A DNA stretch of 64,000 nucleotides from URNF01 sp045634325 (lineage in GTDB: Bacteria > Bacillota > Clostridia > Oscillospirales > Acutalibacteraceae), in assembly GCA_045634325.1 (NCBI GenBank), contig JAZRAA010000024.1, positions 1 to 64,000 of the forward strand. Direction: 5' to 3'. The notes beneath the pieces are model-generated. The model worked only from the letters and a program-made list of their open reading frames with translations. It ran no database searches and was not told the DNA's origin. This document shows, piece by piece, positions 51,717 through 64,000 of the stretch; the stretch's first letter is position 1; the number at the start of each line of letters is the position of its first letter. A program made the translations under genes and the position numbers.

Positions 51717-53801
51717 TCAATCATTCTTTTTCGCGCGTTTTGCGATGATTTCTTCAGCAACGCTCTTGGGAACTTCGCTGTATTTGCTGGGTTCCATGAC
51801 GTACTGGCCACGGCCCTGAGTGCCCGAACGCAGATCGGTTGCATAACCGAACATTTCGGACAGCGGAACATACGCACGCACCTGAACGGCACCGTTGATG
51901 TTCTCAGAACCTTCCATCTGGCCACGACGAGAGCTGACGTCGCCGATAACAAAGCCCATATACTCGTCGGGGGCGGTGACAACCACTTTCATGATGGGTT
52001 CCATCAGAACCGGGTCAGCTTTACGCATCGCATCTTTGAATGCCATAGAACCGGCAATCTTAAATGCCATTTCGGAAGAGTCGACCTCATGGTAAGAACC
52101 ATCATACAGGGTAACTTTCACGTCCACAACGTTGTAGCCGGCGAGCACGCCTGCCTGCATAGCGCCTTGGATACCGGCGTCAACCGCAGGAATGTATTCC
52201 TTCGGAATGGCACCGCCGACGATAGCATTGACAAACTCGTAACCTTTGCCGGGTTCGTTGGGCTCCAATTTGATTTTAACGTGACCATACTGACCTTTAC
52301 CACCGGACTGACGTGCATATTTGCAGTCAACATCCGCCAATTTACGGACAGTTTCTTTGTACGCAACCTGCGGAGCGCCAACGTTGGCTTCCACTTTGAA
52401 TTCGCGCAACAAACGGTCAACAATGATTTCCAGATGCAATTCGCCCATACCGGCGATGATGGTCTGACCGGTTTCCTCGTCGGTGTAAGTACGGAAGGTC
52501 GGGTCTTCTTCCGCCAGCTTGGCCAGCGCAATACCCATCTTCTCCTGACCGGCTTTGGTCTTCGGCTCGATAGCAACGCGGATAACAGGCTCCGGGAATT
52601 TCATGGATTCCAGAATGATCGGATGTTTCTCGTCACACAGGGTGTCACCGGTAGTGGTGTTTTTCACGCCCACGATAGCAACGATATCACCGGCATAAAT
52701 CTGGTCGATATCCTTACGGTTATTAGAGTGCATCTGCAGAATACGACCGAGACGCTCGTTGGAATCTTTGCTTGCATTGTACACGGTGGTACCAGCGGTG
52801 CAAGTACCGGAGTACACACGGCTGAAGCACAATTTACCTACGAACGGGTCAGTAGCAATCTTAAATGCCAGCGCCGCAAACGGCTCTTCGTCGGAAGAGT
52901 GACGAATCTCTTCTTCTTCGGTATCGGGGTTGATACCTTTGATAGCGGGAACGTCAGTAGGAGCAGGCATGTATGCAACAATCGCGTCCAGCAATTTCTG
53001 CACGCCTTTGTTACGATAGGAAGTACCACAGCAAACCGGAATCATGGTGTTAGCAATGGTGGACTTACGAATGCAAGCCTGGATTTCTTCGATGGTCAAT
53101 TCTTGACCGTCAAAGTATTTCTCCATCAATTCGTCGTCCTGCTCAGCAACATGCTCAATCAGTTCGTCATGGTATTTCTGTGCCAATTCCTTCATATCTT
53201 CGGGAATTTCTTCCACACGGATATCTTTGCCCAGGTCGTCATAGTAGACATACGCCTTCATTTCGACCAAGTCAATGATACCTTTGAACAGGTTTTCAGA
53301 GCCGATGGGCAACTGAATCGGCACAGCGTTACATTTCAGACGGTCTTTCATCATGCGAACAACATTGTAGAAGTCCGCACCCATGATGTCCATCTTGTTA
53401 ACGTACGCCATACGCGGAACTTTGTATTCGTCCGCCTGACGCCACACAGTCTCAGACTGCGGCTCAACGCCACCCTTTGCGCAGAACACGGTAACAGAAC
53501 CATCCAGAACGCGCAAGGAACGCTGCACTTCAACGGTGAAGTCCACGTGACCGGGGGTGTCGATGATATTGATACGATGGTCTTTCCAGAAACAAGTGGT
53601 AGCGGCGGAAGTGATGGTAATACCACGCTCCTGCTCCTGCTCCATCCAGTCCATCGTCGCGCCACCGTCATGGGTTTCACCCATTTTGTAGTTAACGCCG
53701 GTGTAATAGAGGATACGTTCGCTGGTGGTGGTCTTACCGGCATCAATGTGCGCCATGATACCGATATTTCTGGTCATTTCAAGAGAAACTTGTCTCGCCA
53801 T
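51717..53801 (-). CDS. fusA: Elongation factor G
   Basis: A 694-residue translocase GTPase: G1 AHIDAGKT near 17-24, G3 DTPGHVD, G4 NKMD, domains II-V complete, ending with the YMEPSKYSEVPKS segment. AGGAGG lies 11 bases before the ATG. It follows rpsG by 23 bp, the normal str-operon order. Confidence 0.99.
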   Translation of the reverse strand: MARQVSLEMTRNIGIMAHIDAGKTTTSERILYYTGVNYKMGETHDGGATMDWMEQEQERGITITSAATTCFWKDHRINIIDTPGHVDFTVEVQRSLRVLDGSVTVFCAKGGVEPQSETVWRQADEYKVPRMAYVNKMDIMGADFYNVVRMMKDRLKCNAVPIQLPIGSENLFKGIIDLVEMKAYVYYDDLGKDIRVEEIPEDMKELAQKYHDELIEHVAEQDDELMEKYFDGQELTIEEIQACIRKSTIANTMIPVCCGTSYRNKGVQKLLDAIVAYMPAPTDVPAIKGINPDTEEEEIRHSSDEEPFAALAFKIATDPFVGKLCFSRVYSGTCTAGTTVYNASKDSNERLGRILQMHSNNRKDIDQIYAGDIVAIVGVKNTTTGDTLCDEKHPIILESMKFPEPVIRVAIEPKTKAGQEKMGIALAKLAEEDPTFRTYTDEETGQTIIAGMGELHLEIIVDRLLREFKVEANVGAPQVAYKETVRKLADVDCKYARQSGGKGQYGHVKIKLEPNEPGKGYEFVNAIVGGAIPKEYIPAVDAGIQGAMQAGVLAGYNVVDVKVTLYDGSYHEVDSSEMAFKIAGSMAFKDAMRKADPVLMEPIMKVVVTAPDEYMGFVIGDVSSRRGQMEGSENINGAVQVRAYVPLSEMFGYATDLRSGTQGRGQYVMEPSKYSEVPKSVAEEIIAKRAKKND

Positions 53802-53824
53802 AACTATTTTTACCTCCTACACGA

Positions 53825-54295
53825 TTACCATCTGTAATGTGCGAAAGCCTTGTTGGCTTCTGCCATCTTATGGGTATCTTCACGCTTCTTAGCTGCGCCG
53901 CCGTTGCCGTTGATGGCATCGAGAATTTCAGCAGCCAAACGCTCCTTCATGGTGCGTTCCGAGCGGGTGCGAGAGTAGGTGGTCAACCAACGCAGACCCA
54001 AGGTTTGACGGCGTTCGGGACGAACTTCCATCGGCACCTGATAGGTTGCACCGCCGACACGGCGGGCCTTTACTTCCAGCAAAGGCATAATGTTTTCCAT
54101 AGCCTGCTCGAAAACCTCCAAAGGCTCTTTTTCGGTCTTCTCACGCAGAATATCAAAAGCTTCATAGACGATTTTCTGGGCAACACCCTTTTTACCGTCT
54201 AACATAATGTTGTTGATGAGTCTTGTCACCAACTTGGAATTGTAAAGCGGGTCGGGCAAAACATCGCGCTTTGCGATAGAACCTCTTCTGGGCAC
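53825..54295 (-). CDS. rpsG: 30S ribosomal protein S7
   Basis: A 156-residue protein (standard length) that binds the 3' major domain of 16S rRNA. It starts at GTG 54295 (PRRGSIAKRDVLPDP), with GGAGGG 7-8 bases upstream; the frame stays open further up but without homology. A 147-bp structured gap separates it from rpsL and may carry S7 autoregulation. Confidence 0.98.
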   Translation of the reverse strand: MPRRGSIAKRDVLPDPLYNSKLVTRLINNIMLDGKKGVAQKIVYEAFDILREKTEKEPLEVFEQAMENIMPLLEVKARRVGGATYQVPMEVRPERRQTLGLRWLTTYSRTRSERTMKERLAAEILDAINGNGGAAKKREDTHKMAEANKAFAHYRW

Positions 54296-54442
54296 TTTAC
54301 TTCCCTCCTTCATAGTGATGATATCATAGGTACTCGAAAGTGACATACTTCCGTTGGCCACCAAGGGGCAGTATCACAAAGACGGGTGAATATCCGTCCT
54401 ATATAAACTGCCGCTACAAGTGTAGCCGCGTGAAAATGTCGA

Positions 54443-54862
54443 TTATTTGCCGGCCTTGGGCCGTTTCGCACCATACTTGGAACGGGCCTGCATTCTCTTA
54501 GCAACACCCTGCGTATCCAAAGTACCGCGCACAATGTGGTAACGCACACCGGGCAAGTCCTTAACACGGCCGCCACGAATCAATACCACGCTGTGTTCTT
54601 GCAGATTGTGACCTTCGCCGGGGATGTACGAAGTAACTTCGACACCGTTGGACAAACGCACACGCGCGACCTTACGAAGAGCAGAGTTCGGCTTCTTCGG
54701 GGTAGAGGTCTTCACCGCGGTGCAAACGCCACGCTTCTGCGGAGAATGTTGTTCAATCGGCACACGCTTCTTGGAGTTCCAACCGCGTAACAAAGCCGGA
54801 GCTTTTGCCTTTTTCTCCATCTCCTCGCGTCCTTTACGGACTAACTGGTTAAAAGTGGGCAA
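54443..54862 (-). CDS. rpsL: 30S ribosomal protein S12, TTG start
   Basis: A 139-residue decoding-centre protein. It reads PTFNQLVRKGREEMEKK, then the conserved TPKKPNSALRKVARVRL and GHNLQEHSVVLIRGGRVKDL. The start is TTG at 54862, with AGGAGG 8 bases upstream. An ATG 4 bases earlier is out of frame and stops after five codons. The lysines around the streptomycin site look wild type. Confidence 0.97.
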   Translation of the reverse strand: MPTFNQLVRKGREEMEKKAKAPALLRGWNSKKRVPIEQHSPQKRGVCTAVKTSTPKKPNSALRKVARVRLSNGVEVTSYIPGEGHNLQEHSVVLIRGGRVKDLPGVRYHIVRGTLDTQGVAKRMQARSKYGAKRPKAGK

Positions 54863-55028
54863 TCATGACACCTCCTCTAAAAATATATATTTAAAGGAAT
54901 TATATCCCTTTAAACCAATTTTAAACAGCGCAAGTAGCCACGATTTCCCCTTTTTTCAAGAGGAAATCGCAGCTTACACTCACACAGTTATTAAATATAA
55001 CACGGAAATCACGGTTTTGTCAAGACTC
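54863..55028 (-). other. rpoC-rpsL intergenic region with hairpin
   Basis: This 166-bp gap holds CGATTTCC/GGAAATCG (54941-54948 with 54962-54969) without a U-tract. It may be an mRNA leader structure rather than a terminator. No clear promoter was found. Confidence 0.4.
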
Positions 55029-58000
55029 TTATTCAGAAATCTCGGCAGTTTCCGCTTCCGTTTCTTCTGCCTGCATTTGTTCCAATGCGGCGGCAAAAGG
55101 ATTGCTCGGGTCGACCTTATGACCAACCTCTACATCGTTGTACATCTGCATACCGGTACCTGCCGGGATGAGTTTACCGATGATGACGTTTTCTTTCAAA
55201 CCGAGCAGCGGGTCAACTTTACCGCGGATAGCGGCGTCGGTCAACACGCGGGTGGTTTCTTGGAAGGAAGCCGCAGACAAGAAGCTGTCGGTTGCCAAAG
55301 ATGCTTTGGTGATACCGAGCAGAATCGGGGTGACAGTGGCTTCTTGCAAGCCTTCTTCACCCGCAGCAATGCGCTCACGCACTTTTTCGTTTGCAGCAGC
55401 CAATTCGGAACGGTCAATGGTGGAACCTGCAAGCAACTCGGTGCTGCCGGCATCTTCCACGCGCACCTTGCGCATCATCTGACGAACGATGACTTCCACG
55501 TGCTTATCGTTGATGTCAACGCCCTGCATACGGTAGGTGCGTTGCACTTCCATAATCAAATAGTTCTGCACGGCTTCTTCGCCTTGCACCGCCAAAATGT
55601 CGTGCGGGTTGACAGAACCTTCGGTGATACGGTCACCCTTCTTGATGCGGTCGCCTTCGTTGACGCGCACACGAGAGCCGTAAGTGATAACATACGAACG
55701 CTCGTCGGGGTTCTCGGTATCTTCGCTGGTGACAATCACGAGGCGTTTTTTCTTTTCTTCGCCCATGCGTACCACACCGTCAATCTCACTGATGATAGCG
55801 AGATGTTTCGGTTTGCGGCCTTCAAACAATTCCTCGACACGAGGCAGACCCTGGGTAATATCCTCAGCAGATGCGATACCACCGGTATGGAAAGTACGCA
55901 TGGTCAACTGAGTACCGGGTTCACCGATGGACTGTGCGGCAATGATACCGACAGCTTCGCCAACGGAAACGGGGTCAACGGTTGCAAGGTTAGCACCGTA
56001 GCAATGTGCACAAACGCCCTTGCGTGCGCCGCAAGTGAGCACAGAACGGATGCGGATTTCTTCCACACCGTAAGTCTTGGTCAGCAACTGCGCATCAGCG
56101 TCGGTCATCATCTTATAACGGCTGACAACCACTTCGCCGGTTTTCGGATCGACAAAGTCTTCGCTTAAGAAACGGCCTACCAAACGCTCGGTCAACGGTT
56201 CAATCATTTCGTTGCCGTCTTTGATATCTTTTACAATGATACCGTCGGTGGTACCGCAATCCTGTTCACGAATGATAACATCCTGCGAAACATCCACCAA
56301 ACGACGGGTCAAGTAACCCGAGTCAGCGGTACGCAGAGCGGTATCCGCCAAACCTTTACGTGCACCACGAGAAGAGATGAAGTATTCGAGAATGTTCAAA
56401 CCTTCACGATAGCTGGCACGAATCGGAACTTCGATGGTACGACCGGAAGTATTCGCAATCAAACCACGCATACCTGCGAGCTGACGAATCTGGTTGATAG
56501 AACCACGAGCGCCGGAATCGGACATCATGTAGATGGGGTTGAACTCATCCATGTTGGCGTTCAGCGCTTTGGTAACCTTATCGGTGGTATCGTTCCAAGT
56601 CTGGATAACGCCGCGATAACGGTCTTCGTCGCTCATCAAACCTTCGTTATACAATTCGGTGATTTGGTCAACGGCACTTTCTGCTTCCGCAATCAAAGCG
56701 GGTTTCTCCGGCGGGATAGCAGCGTCGCACACAGCGACGGTCAACGCACCGCGGGTGGAGTATTTATAACCCTGCGCTTTGATGGCGTCCAGCACCTCGG
56801 AGGTGCGGGCAGCGCCGTGCACTTTAATGCAGTTTTCAATGATTTTGGAAAGTTGTTTTTTGCCAACTTTGAAATCAATTTCATACAGGAATTTCGCATC
56901 CGCATCATTGCGATCCACAAAACCCAAATCCTGCGGGATGGGGGCGTTGAAGATGATACGGCCGACAGTGGTTTCTACCAAACGGCTTTCCACCTTACCG
57001 TCCACTTCCATTTCACGACGCACTTTGATGCGTGCGTGCAAGCCTACCGTCTTGGCATCGTATGCCATAAGCGCTTCGTTCTCGTCACGGAACACCTTGC
57101 CTTCGCCGGGTTCGTCCGGTTTGGCAATGGTCAAGTAGTAAGAACCGAGCACCATATCCTGCGTGGGCACCGCAACGGGTTTACCGTCGGACGGTTTGAG
57201 CAGGTTGCCCGCGGCGAGCATGAGGAAGCGAGCTTCCGCTTGCGCCTCGGCAGACAGCGGTACGTGCACAGCCATCTGGTCACCGTCAAAGTCTGCGTTA
57301 AATGCGGTACAAACCAGCGGATGCAGTTTGATCGCGCGGCCTTCCACCAACACCGGCTCGAAAGCCTGAATACCCAAACGGTGCAAGGTAGGTGCACGGT
57401 TGAGCATCACGGGGTGGTCTTTAATCACGATTTCCAGTGCATCCCAAACCTCCGGACGCAAACGTTCAACCATCTTACGAGCGGTCTTGATGTTGCCGGC
57501 AGCACCGGTTTCCACCAAACGTTTCATCACAAACGGTTTAAAGAGTTCGACTGCCATCTCTTTGGGCAGACCACACTGGTACATTTTCAGTTCGGGACCG
57601 ACAACGATAACCGAACGACCGGAATAGTCCACACGTTTACCCAGCAAGTTCTGACGGAAACGACCCTGCTTACCTTTGAGCATATCGGACAAAGATTTGA
57701 GCGGGCGGTTGTTCGGACCGGTAACCGGTCTGCCGCGACGACCATTGTCAATGAGGGCGTCCACTGCTTCTTGCAACATACGTTTTTCGTTGCGCACGAT
57801 GATATCCGGCACACCCAGTTCGAGCAATCTCTTCAAACGGTTGTTACGGTTAATCACACGGCGATACAAATCGTTGAGGTCGGAGGTCGCAAAACGACCG
57901 CCATCCAGCTGCACCATCGGACGAATATCCGGCGGCACAACCGGCACAACGTTCATAATCATCCATTCCGGACGGTTGCCGGAGAGGCGGAATGCTTCCA

Positions 58001-58637
58001 CCACTTCCAAACGTTTCAATAAACGTGCACGTTTTTGACCGGTAGCATCGTCAAGTTCTGCTTTCAATTCAGCAGACAACGCTTCCAAATCAATTTCAGC
58101 GAGCAATTTCTGGATGTATTCCGCACCCATACCGGCATCAAAATCATCTTCATATTTCTCGCGCATGTCACGATAATCTTTATCGGACAAGATTTGTTTT
58201 TTCTGCAAGGGGGTGTCGCCGGGGTCTGCCACGATATACGAAGCGAAGTACAACACTTGCTCAAGCAGACGCGGGGAAATATCCAAAATCAGACCCATGC
58301 GGGACGGAATACCCTTGAAATACCAAATGTGAGAAACCGGTGCGGCGAGTTCGATGTGACCCATACGCTCGCGGCGCACTTTGGCACGGGTGACTTCCAC
58401 GCCGCAGCGTTCACACACCTTGCCTTTATAACGGATACGTTTGTAACGACCGCAATGGCACTCCCAGTCTTTGGTCGGACCAAAAATCTTTTCGCAGAAA
58501 AGACCTTCACGTTCCGGCTTCAATGTTCTGTAGTTGATGGTTTCGGGTTTGGTAACCTCACCATAAGACCAACTGCGAATTTGATCGGGAGAAGCCAAAC
58601 CGATTTTAATAGAATCAAAAACTTCAAAATCTGCCAT
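55029..58637 (-). CDS. rpoC: RNA polymerase beta' subunit
   Basis: A 1202-residue subunit. The N-terminal zinc site is C-H-C-G...C-E-R-C-G (near 60-77), the catalytic motif is NADFDGDQMAVH near 447-458, and the second zinc site is C-G-A-R-K-G-V-C-A-H-C-Y-G near 880. A GGGAGGAG site precedes the ATG; the gap to rpoB is 17 bp. Confidence 0.99.
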   Translation of the reverse strand: MADFEVFDSIKIGLASPDQIRSWSYGEVTKPETINYRTLKPEREGLFCEKIFGPTKDWECHCGRYKRIRYKGKVCERCGVEVTRAKVRRERMGHIELAAPVSHIWYFKGIPSRMGLILDISPRLLEQVLYFASYIVADPGDTPLQKKQILSDKDYRDMREKYEDDFDAGMGAEYIQKLLAEIDLEALSAELKAELDDATGQKRARLLKRLEVVEAFRLSGNRPEWMIMNVVPVVPPDIRPMVQLDGGRFATSDLNDLYRRVINRNNRLKRLLELGVPDIIVRNEKRMLQEAVDALIDNGRRGRPVTGPNNRPLKSLSDMLKGKQGRFRQNLLGKRVDYSGRSVIVVGPELKMYQCGLPKEMAVELFKPFVMKRLVETGAAGNIKTARKMVERLRPEVWDALEIVIKDHPVMLNRAPTLHRLGIQAFEPVLVEGRAIKLHPLVCTAFNADFDGDQMAVHVPLSAEAQAEARFLMLAAGNLLKPSDGKPVAVPTQDMVLGSYYLTIAKPDEPGEGKVFRDENEALMAYDAKTVGLHARIKVRREMEVDGKVESRLVETTVGRIIFNAPIPQDLGFVDRNDADAKFLYEIDFKVGKKQLSKIIENCIKVHGAARTSEVLDAIKAQGYKYSTRGALTVAVCDAAIPPEKPALIAEAESAVDQITELYNEGLMSDEDRYRGVIQTWNDTTDKVTKALNANMDEFNPIYMMSDSGARGSINQIRQLAGMRGLIANTSGRTIEVPIRASYREGLNILEYFISSRGARKGLADTALRTADSGYLTRRLVDVSQDVIIREQDCGTTDGIIVKDIKDGNEMIEPLTERLVGRFLSEDFVDPKTGEVVVSRYKMMTDADAQLLTKTYGVEEIRIRSVLTCGARKGVCAHCYGANLATVDPVSVGEAVGIIAAQSIGEPGTQLTMRTFHTGGIASAEDITQGLPRVEELFEGRKPKHLAIISEIDGVVRMGEEKKKRLVIVTSEDTENPDERSYVITYGSRVRVNEGDRIKKGDRITEGSVNPHDILAVQGEEAVQNYLIMEVQRTYRMQGVDINDKHVEVIVRQMMRKVRVEDAGSTELLAGSTIDRSELAAANEKVRERIAAGEEGLQEATVTPILLGITKASLATDSFLSAASFQETTRVLTDAAIRGKVDPLLGLKENVIIGKLIPAGTGMQMYNDVEVGHKVDPSNPFAAALEQMQAEETEAETAEISE

Positions 58638-58654
58638 AACTTTCTTCTCCTCCC

Positions 58655-62353
<3,699 letters not shown>

Positions 62354-62475
62354 AGGCTAGACCACTCCTTTTGTGTTTCATCCGCGAAGTCCCGTTTCGC
62401 GGGAAAATACATTTTTTATGCTCATCACGGCAATGATAAACGACCGGAGAAAACACATTTTTTGTGTGTATTCTC

Positions 62476-62504
62476 TTGCATTTTTCAGCGTCCTGTGCTA
62501 TACT
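62476..62504 (+). promoter_or_regulatory. Orphan plus-strand promoter
   Basis: TTGCAT (62476-62481), 17 bp, TATACT (62499-62504). It would yield a transcript of about 200 bases, antisense to nothing known and ending near the ydcF terminator hairpin. Confidence 0.5.
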
Positions 62505-62679
62505 CTATTTGTCAGAAAGGGCACATGAACCCATGATTAAGCAGTTTACTATTGTATACTTTATTTACCAATTTGTCAATGCTTTTTTGCGCATTGGCAA
62601 TATTTTTTTACCTTTTTTCAGATTTTGCGCCTATATCACGGCTTTTTCCGACTTTTTAGGTGAAAATCTCCCCTGCACG

Positions 62680-62727
62680 CAAAACAACCGCCGTGCATTT
62701 CTTCGAAAAGAAACACACGGCGGAGTT
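62680..62727 (-). terminator. ydcF terminator
   Basis: The stem CCGCCGTG...TTTCTT/AAGAAA...CACGGCGG is followed on the minus strand by TTGTTTTG, just after the ydcF stop codon. Confidence 0.75.
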
Positions 62728-62736
62728 GCTTGAAAC

Positions 62737-63510
62737 TCAATAACCCAAAACACCCATTCTGCAGATGCCGATAAATTCTCGCACCCAAAAACATAAAAAT
62801 AAATACGGCGGTGTGGAGCAGGTCGCCGTTCCCACGGGATTTAAATTTGCTTTTTTGGCAAATACCGCACACCGTAATTGATGAAATTCCTGCGTCGCAA
62901 TGACAATTTGCGTCGGCAAACCGTTTTCACGGATAACCTGTTCAGTATACTGCATGTTTTCGATGGTGTTAGCGGATTGCATCTCCATATAAATACGGTC
63001 GGCTTCCACCCCTAATTCCAACAAACAGGCACGCATAACCTCTGCTTCGCTGCAGATTTCATCTCGTCCCTTCCCGCCGCTCACCACACAAGGTACCTGC
63101 GGATTTTCTTTCAAATAGGTTGCCGCCGCTCGTAATCTGCCGTATAACATCAGCGATGGGCGGTCATCCTTGATACCCGCACCGGGTATCACCAGTGTCA
63201 CCGCCGTATCCGCAGGCGCAGTACGCACTGCATTGCAAATCATCAAAACGGAAACCGCAATAAACAACAATATGAGTGCCGCCACCACCGCCATAACCGT
63301 TATGCCAAGCGCACGCAGGCTATGTTTACTGTGAAATATAGAGGCCACCACTGTTTCCGTATAGGGACAGCACACAATCGCCAACACCGCCAAACCGATA
63401 CACACGCAGGCGGCGACGCCGGCATTATACACACCCGAAACCACAAACGGCAATCCGCCCCATATAGCCACGATTGCCGATACAATACCCAAGAGCAACC
63501 GCCATTTCAT
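62737..63510 (-). CDS. YdcF/SanA/ElyC family membrane protein (DUF218)
   Basis: A 257-residue protein with two to three N-terminal helices and a DUF218 domain: VIPGAG near 108-113, VVSGGKGRDEICSEAEVM near 150 and S-A-N-T-I-E-N-M near 190. The family affects cell-envelope integrity and vancomycin tolerance in some bacteria; the reaction is unknown. ATG 63510 has GAGGG 6 bases upstream; the open frame further up to 63627 overlaps the serA end and is not used. Confidence 0.87.
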   Translation of the reverse strand: MKWRLLLGIVSAIVAIWGGLPFVVSGVYNAGVAACVCIGLAVLAIVCCPYTETVVASIFHSKHSLRALGITVMAVVAALILLFIAVSVLMICNAVRTAPADTAVTLVIPGAGIKDDRPSLMLYGRLRAAATYLKENPQVPCVVSGGKGRDEICSEAEVMRACLLELGVEADRIYMEMQSANTIENMQYTEQVIRENGLPTQIVIATQEFHQLRCAVFAKKANLNPVGTATCSTPPYLFLCFWVREFIGICRMGVLGY

Positions 63511-63530
63511 ACACATCCCTCTTTTCAGAG

Positions 63531-63560
63531 AAAAAGCCCCGCCGACGCGGCGGGGCTTTG
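63531..63560 (-). terminator. serA terminator
   Basis: The stem AAAGCCCCGCC/GGCGGGGCTTT is followed by TTTTTC on the minus strand. Confidence 0.9.
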
Positions 63561-63568
63561 TTATTTTA

Positions 63569-64000
63569 TTATCCGATATGGCGCACGCGCACAACGCCGT
63601 CCATAGCGACGATATGTGCCAGTGCATCCGCAGAAGGTGCGCTCTCTACATCCAAAACGGTGTAGGCGTAGTCTTTGCGGGATTTGTTAATCATAGTGGA
63701 AATATTGATACCCTCTGCCGACACGGTAGCACTGATTTGCGCCAACATGTTGGGAATGTTTTTGTGCAACACGCAAATGCGGTTCGCAGTAGAACGAGGT
63801 GCTTGCACGTCAGGATAGTTGACCGAATGAATGATGTTACCATTTTCGAGGTAATCACGCAATTCGTCAGCCGCCATCATTGCACAGTTGTCTTCGCTTT
63901 CGGGGGTGGAAGCACCCAGATGCGGGATTGCCACCACGTTTTCAACGCCCAGCATTTCATCGGTGGGGAAATCCACCACGTAAGCGGCAACTTTGCCGTC
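63569..64000 (-). CDS. serA: D-3-phosphoglycerate dehydrogenase, 3' end only
   Basis: The last 143 residues of the first enzyme of serine synthesis; the gene runs off the right edge. Visible are the IPHLGASTPESEDNC segment, the end of the catalytic domain, and a C-terminal ACT domain (about the last 80 residues: VLHKNIPNMLAQISATVSAE). The ACT domain is the usual site of serine feedback. Confidence 0.92.
   Translation of the reverse strand, partial: DGKVAAYVVDFPTDEMLGVENVVAIPHLGASTPESEDNCAMMAADELRDYLENGNIIHSVNYPDVQAPRSTANRICVLHKNIPNMLAQISATVSAEGINISTMINKSRKDYAYTVLDVESAPSADALAHIVAMDGVVRVRHIG

Larger units (their letters stand above)
62354..62736. other. Intergenic region between rpoB and ydcF
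   Basis: About 380 bp without a confident gene. It holds the rpoB leader (minus strand) with a CCGCGAA/TTCGCGG hairpin near 62379-62400, a plus-strand promoter at 62476-62504, and the ydcF terminator. A 66-codon plus-strand frame from 62533 has a weak start and no recognisable content. Confidence 0.55.

Noticed and set aside
52089..53837. 582-codon frame opposite fusA
   Set aside because: Antisense shadow; the fusA product on the other strand is unambiguous.
54624..58022. Long frames opposite rpsL and rpoC
   Set aside because: Antisense shadows; no ribosome binding sites and no recognisable domains.

Overview
The window looks like a chromosomal segment of an anaerobic gut-type Clostridia, most likely of the Oscillospirales group. 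The evidence is a Gram-positive gene set: a str/rpoBC cluster, DnaD, an HtrA-HK-RR locus, sortase, the ywiB(DUF1934)-argS pair, DUF1540, DUF1015 and a one-chain glycyl-tRNA synthetase. A PdaA-type spore-cortex deacetylase and a SigH-like sigma factor suggest a spore former or a descendant of one. Bases 1 to about 10.4 kb are visibly AT-richer, with A/T-ending codons. The rest is close to 50% GC, with many C/G-ending codons.

1-10.7 kb is an accessory region. It holds (a) a minus-strand structured RNA driven by a consensus promoter whose spacer contains a LexA-type box; (b) a minus-strand operon of XRE regulator, small Cys-rich protein, zinc-ribbon membrane protein and YdjI-like SPFH/GYF protein; (c) a divergent 1247-aa HRDC/SF1-helicase/Vsr-like nuclease, separated from (b) by two strong promoters and a perfect palindrome; (d) a DEDDh exonuclease-BRCT fusion; (e) a TnpV/61-aa/DUF6809 trio typical of integrative elements; and (f) a highly structured non-coding boundary.

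10.7-20.9 kb is metabolism and information processing: pyrophosphatase, an amino-sugar-type trio (TIM-barrel epimerase, PIG-L deacetylase, NagB-like protein lacking the usual histidine), a zinc-ribbon protein, a SigH-like sigma factor, glyS, a 38-aa peptide gene, and the coupled operon DUF1934-argS-CPBP protease-tadA. 20.9-29.4 kb holds DUF1540, pdaA, a TPP-riboswitch operon (thiT plus a thiXYZ-type ABC transporter), a Gfo/Idh/MocA oxidoreductase, and metY-metA for acetyl-type methionine synthesis.

29.4-39.3 kb holds HtrA protease, a two-component system, hemW, and a dnaD-dnaC-like-pseudokinase-DUF1015 operon. 39.4-50.2 kb holds a Gld-like ABC operon, a three-gene sortase operon, yebC, membrane proteins, mntP and a nucleotidyltransferase. 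50.3-62.4 kb is the minus-strand cluster rpoB-rpoC-rpsL-rpsG-fusA-tuf. It is followed by ydcF and the 3' end of serA, which runs off the window.

The best candidates for something undescribed are the LexA-box pseudoknot RNA at the left end and the divergent YdjI-like/helicase-nuclease island next to it. The divergent sortase operon, the PASTA pseudokinase and the altered NagB-like enzyme are secondary leads. All calls are by eye from sequence; no searches were run.
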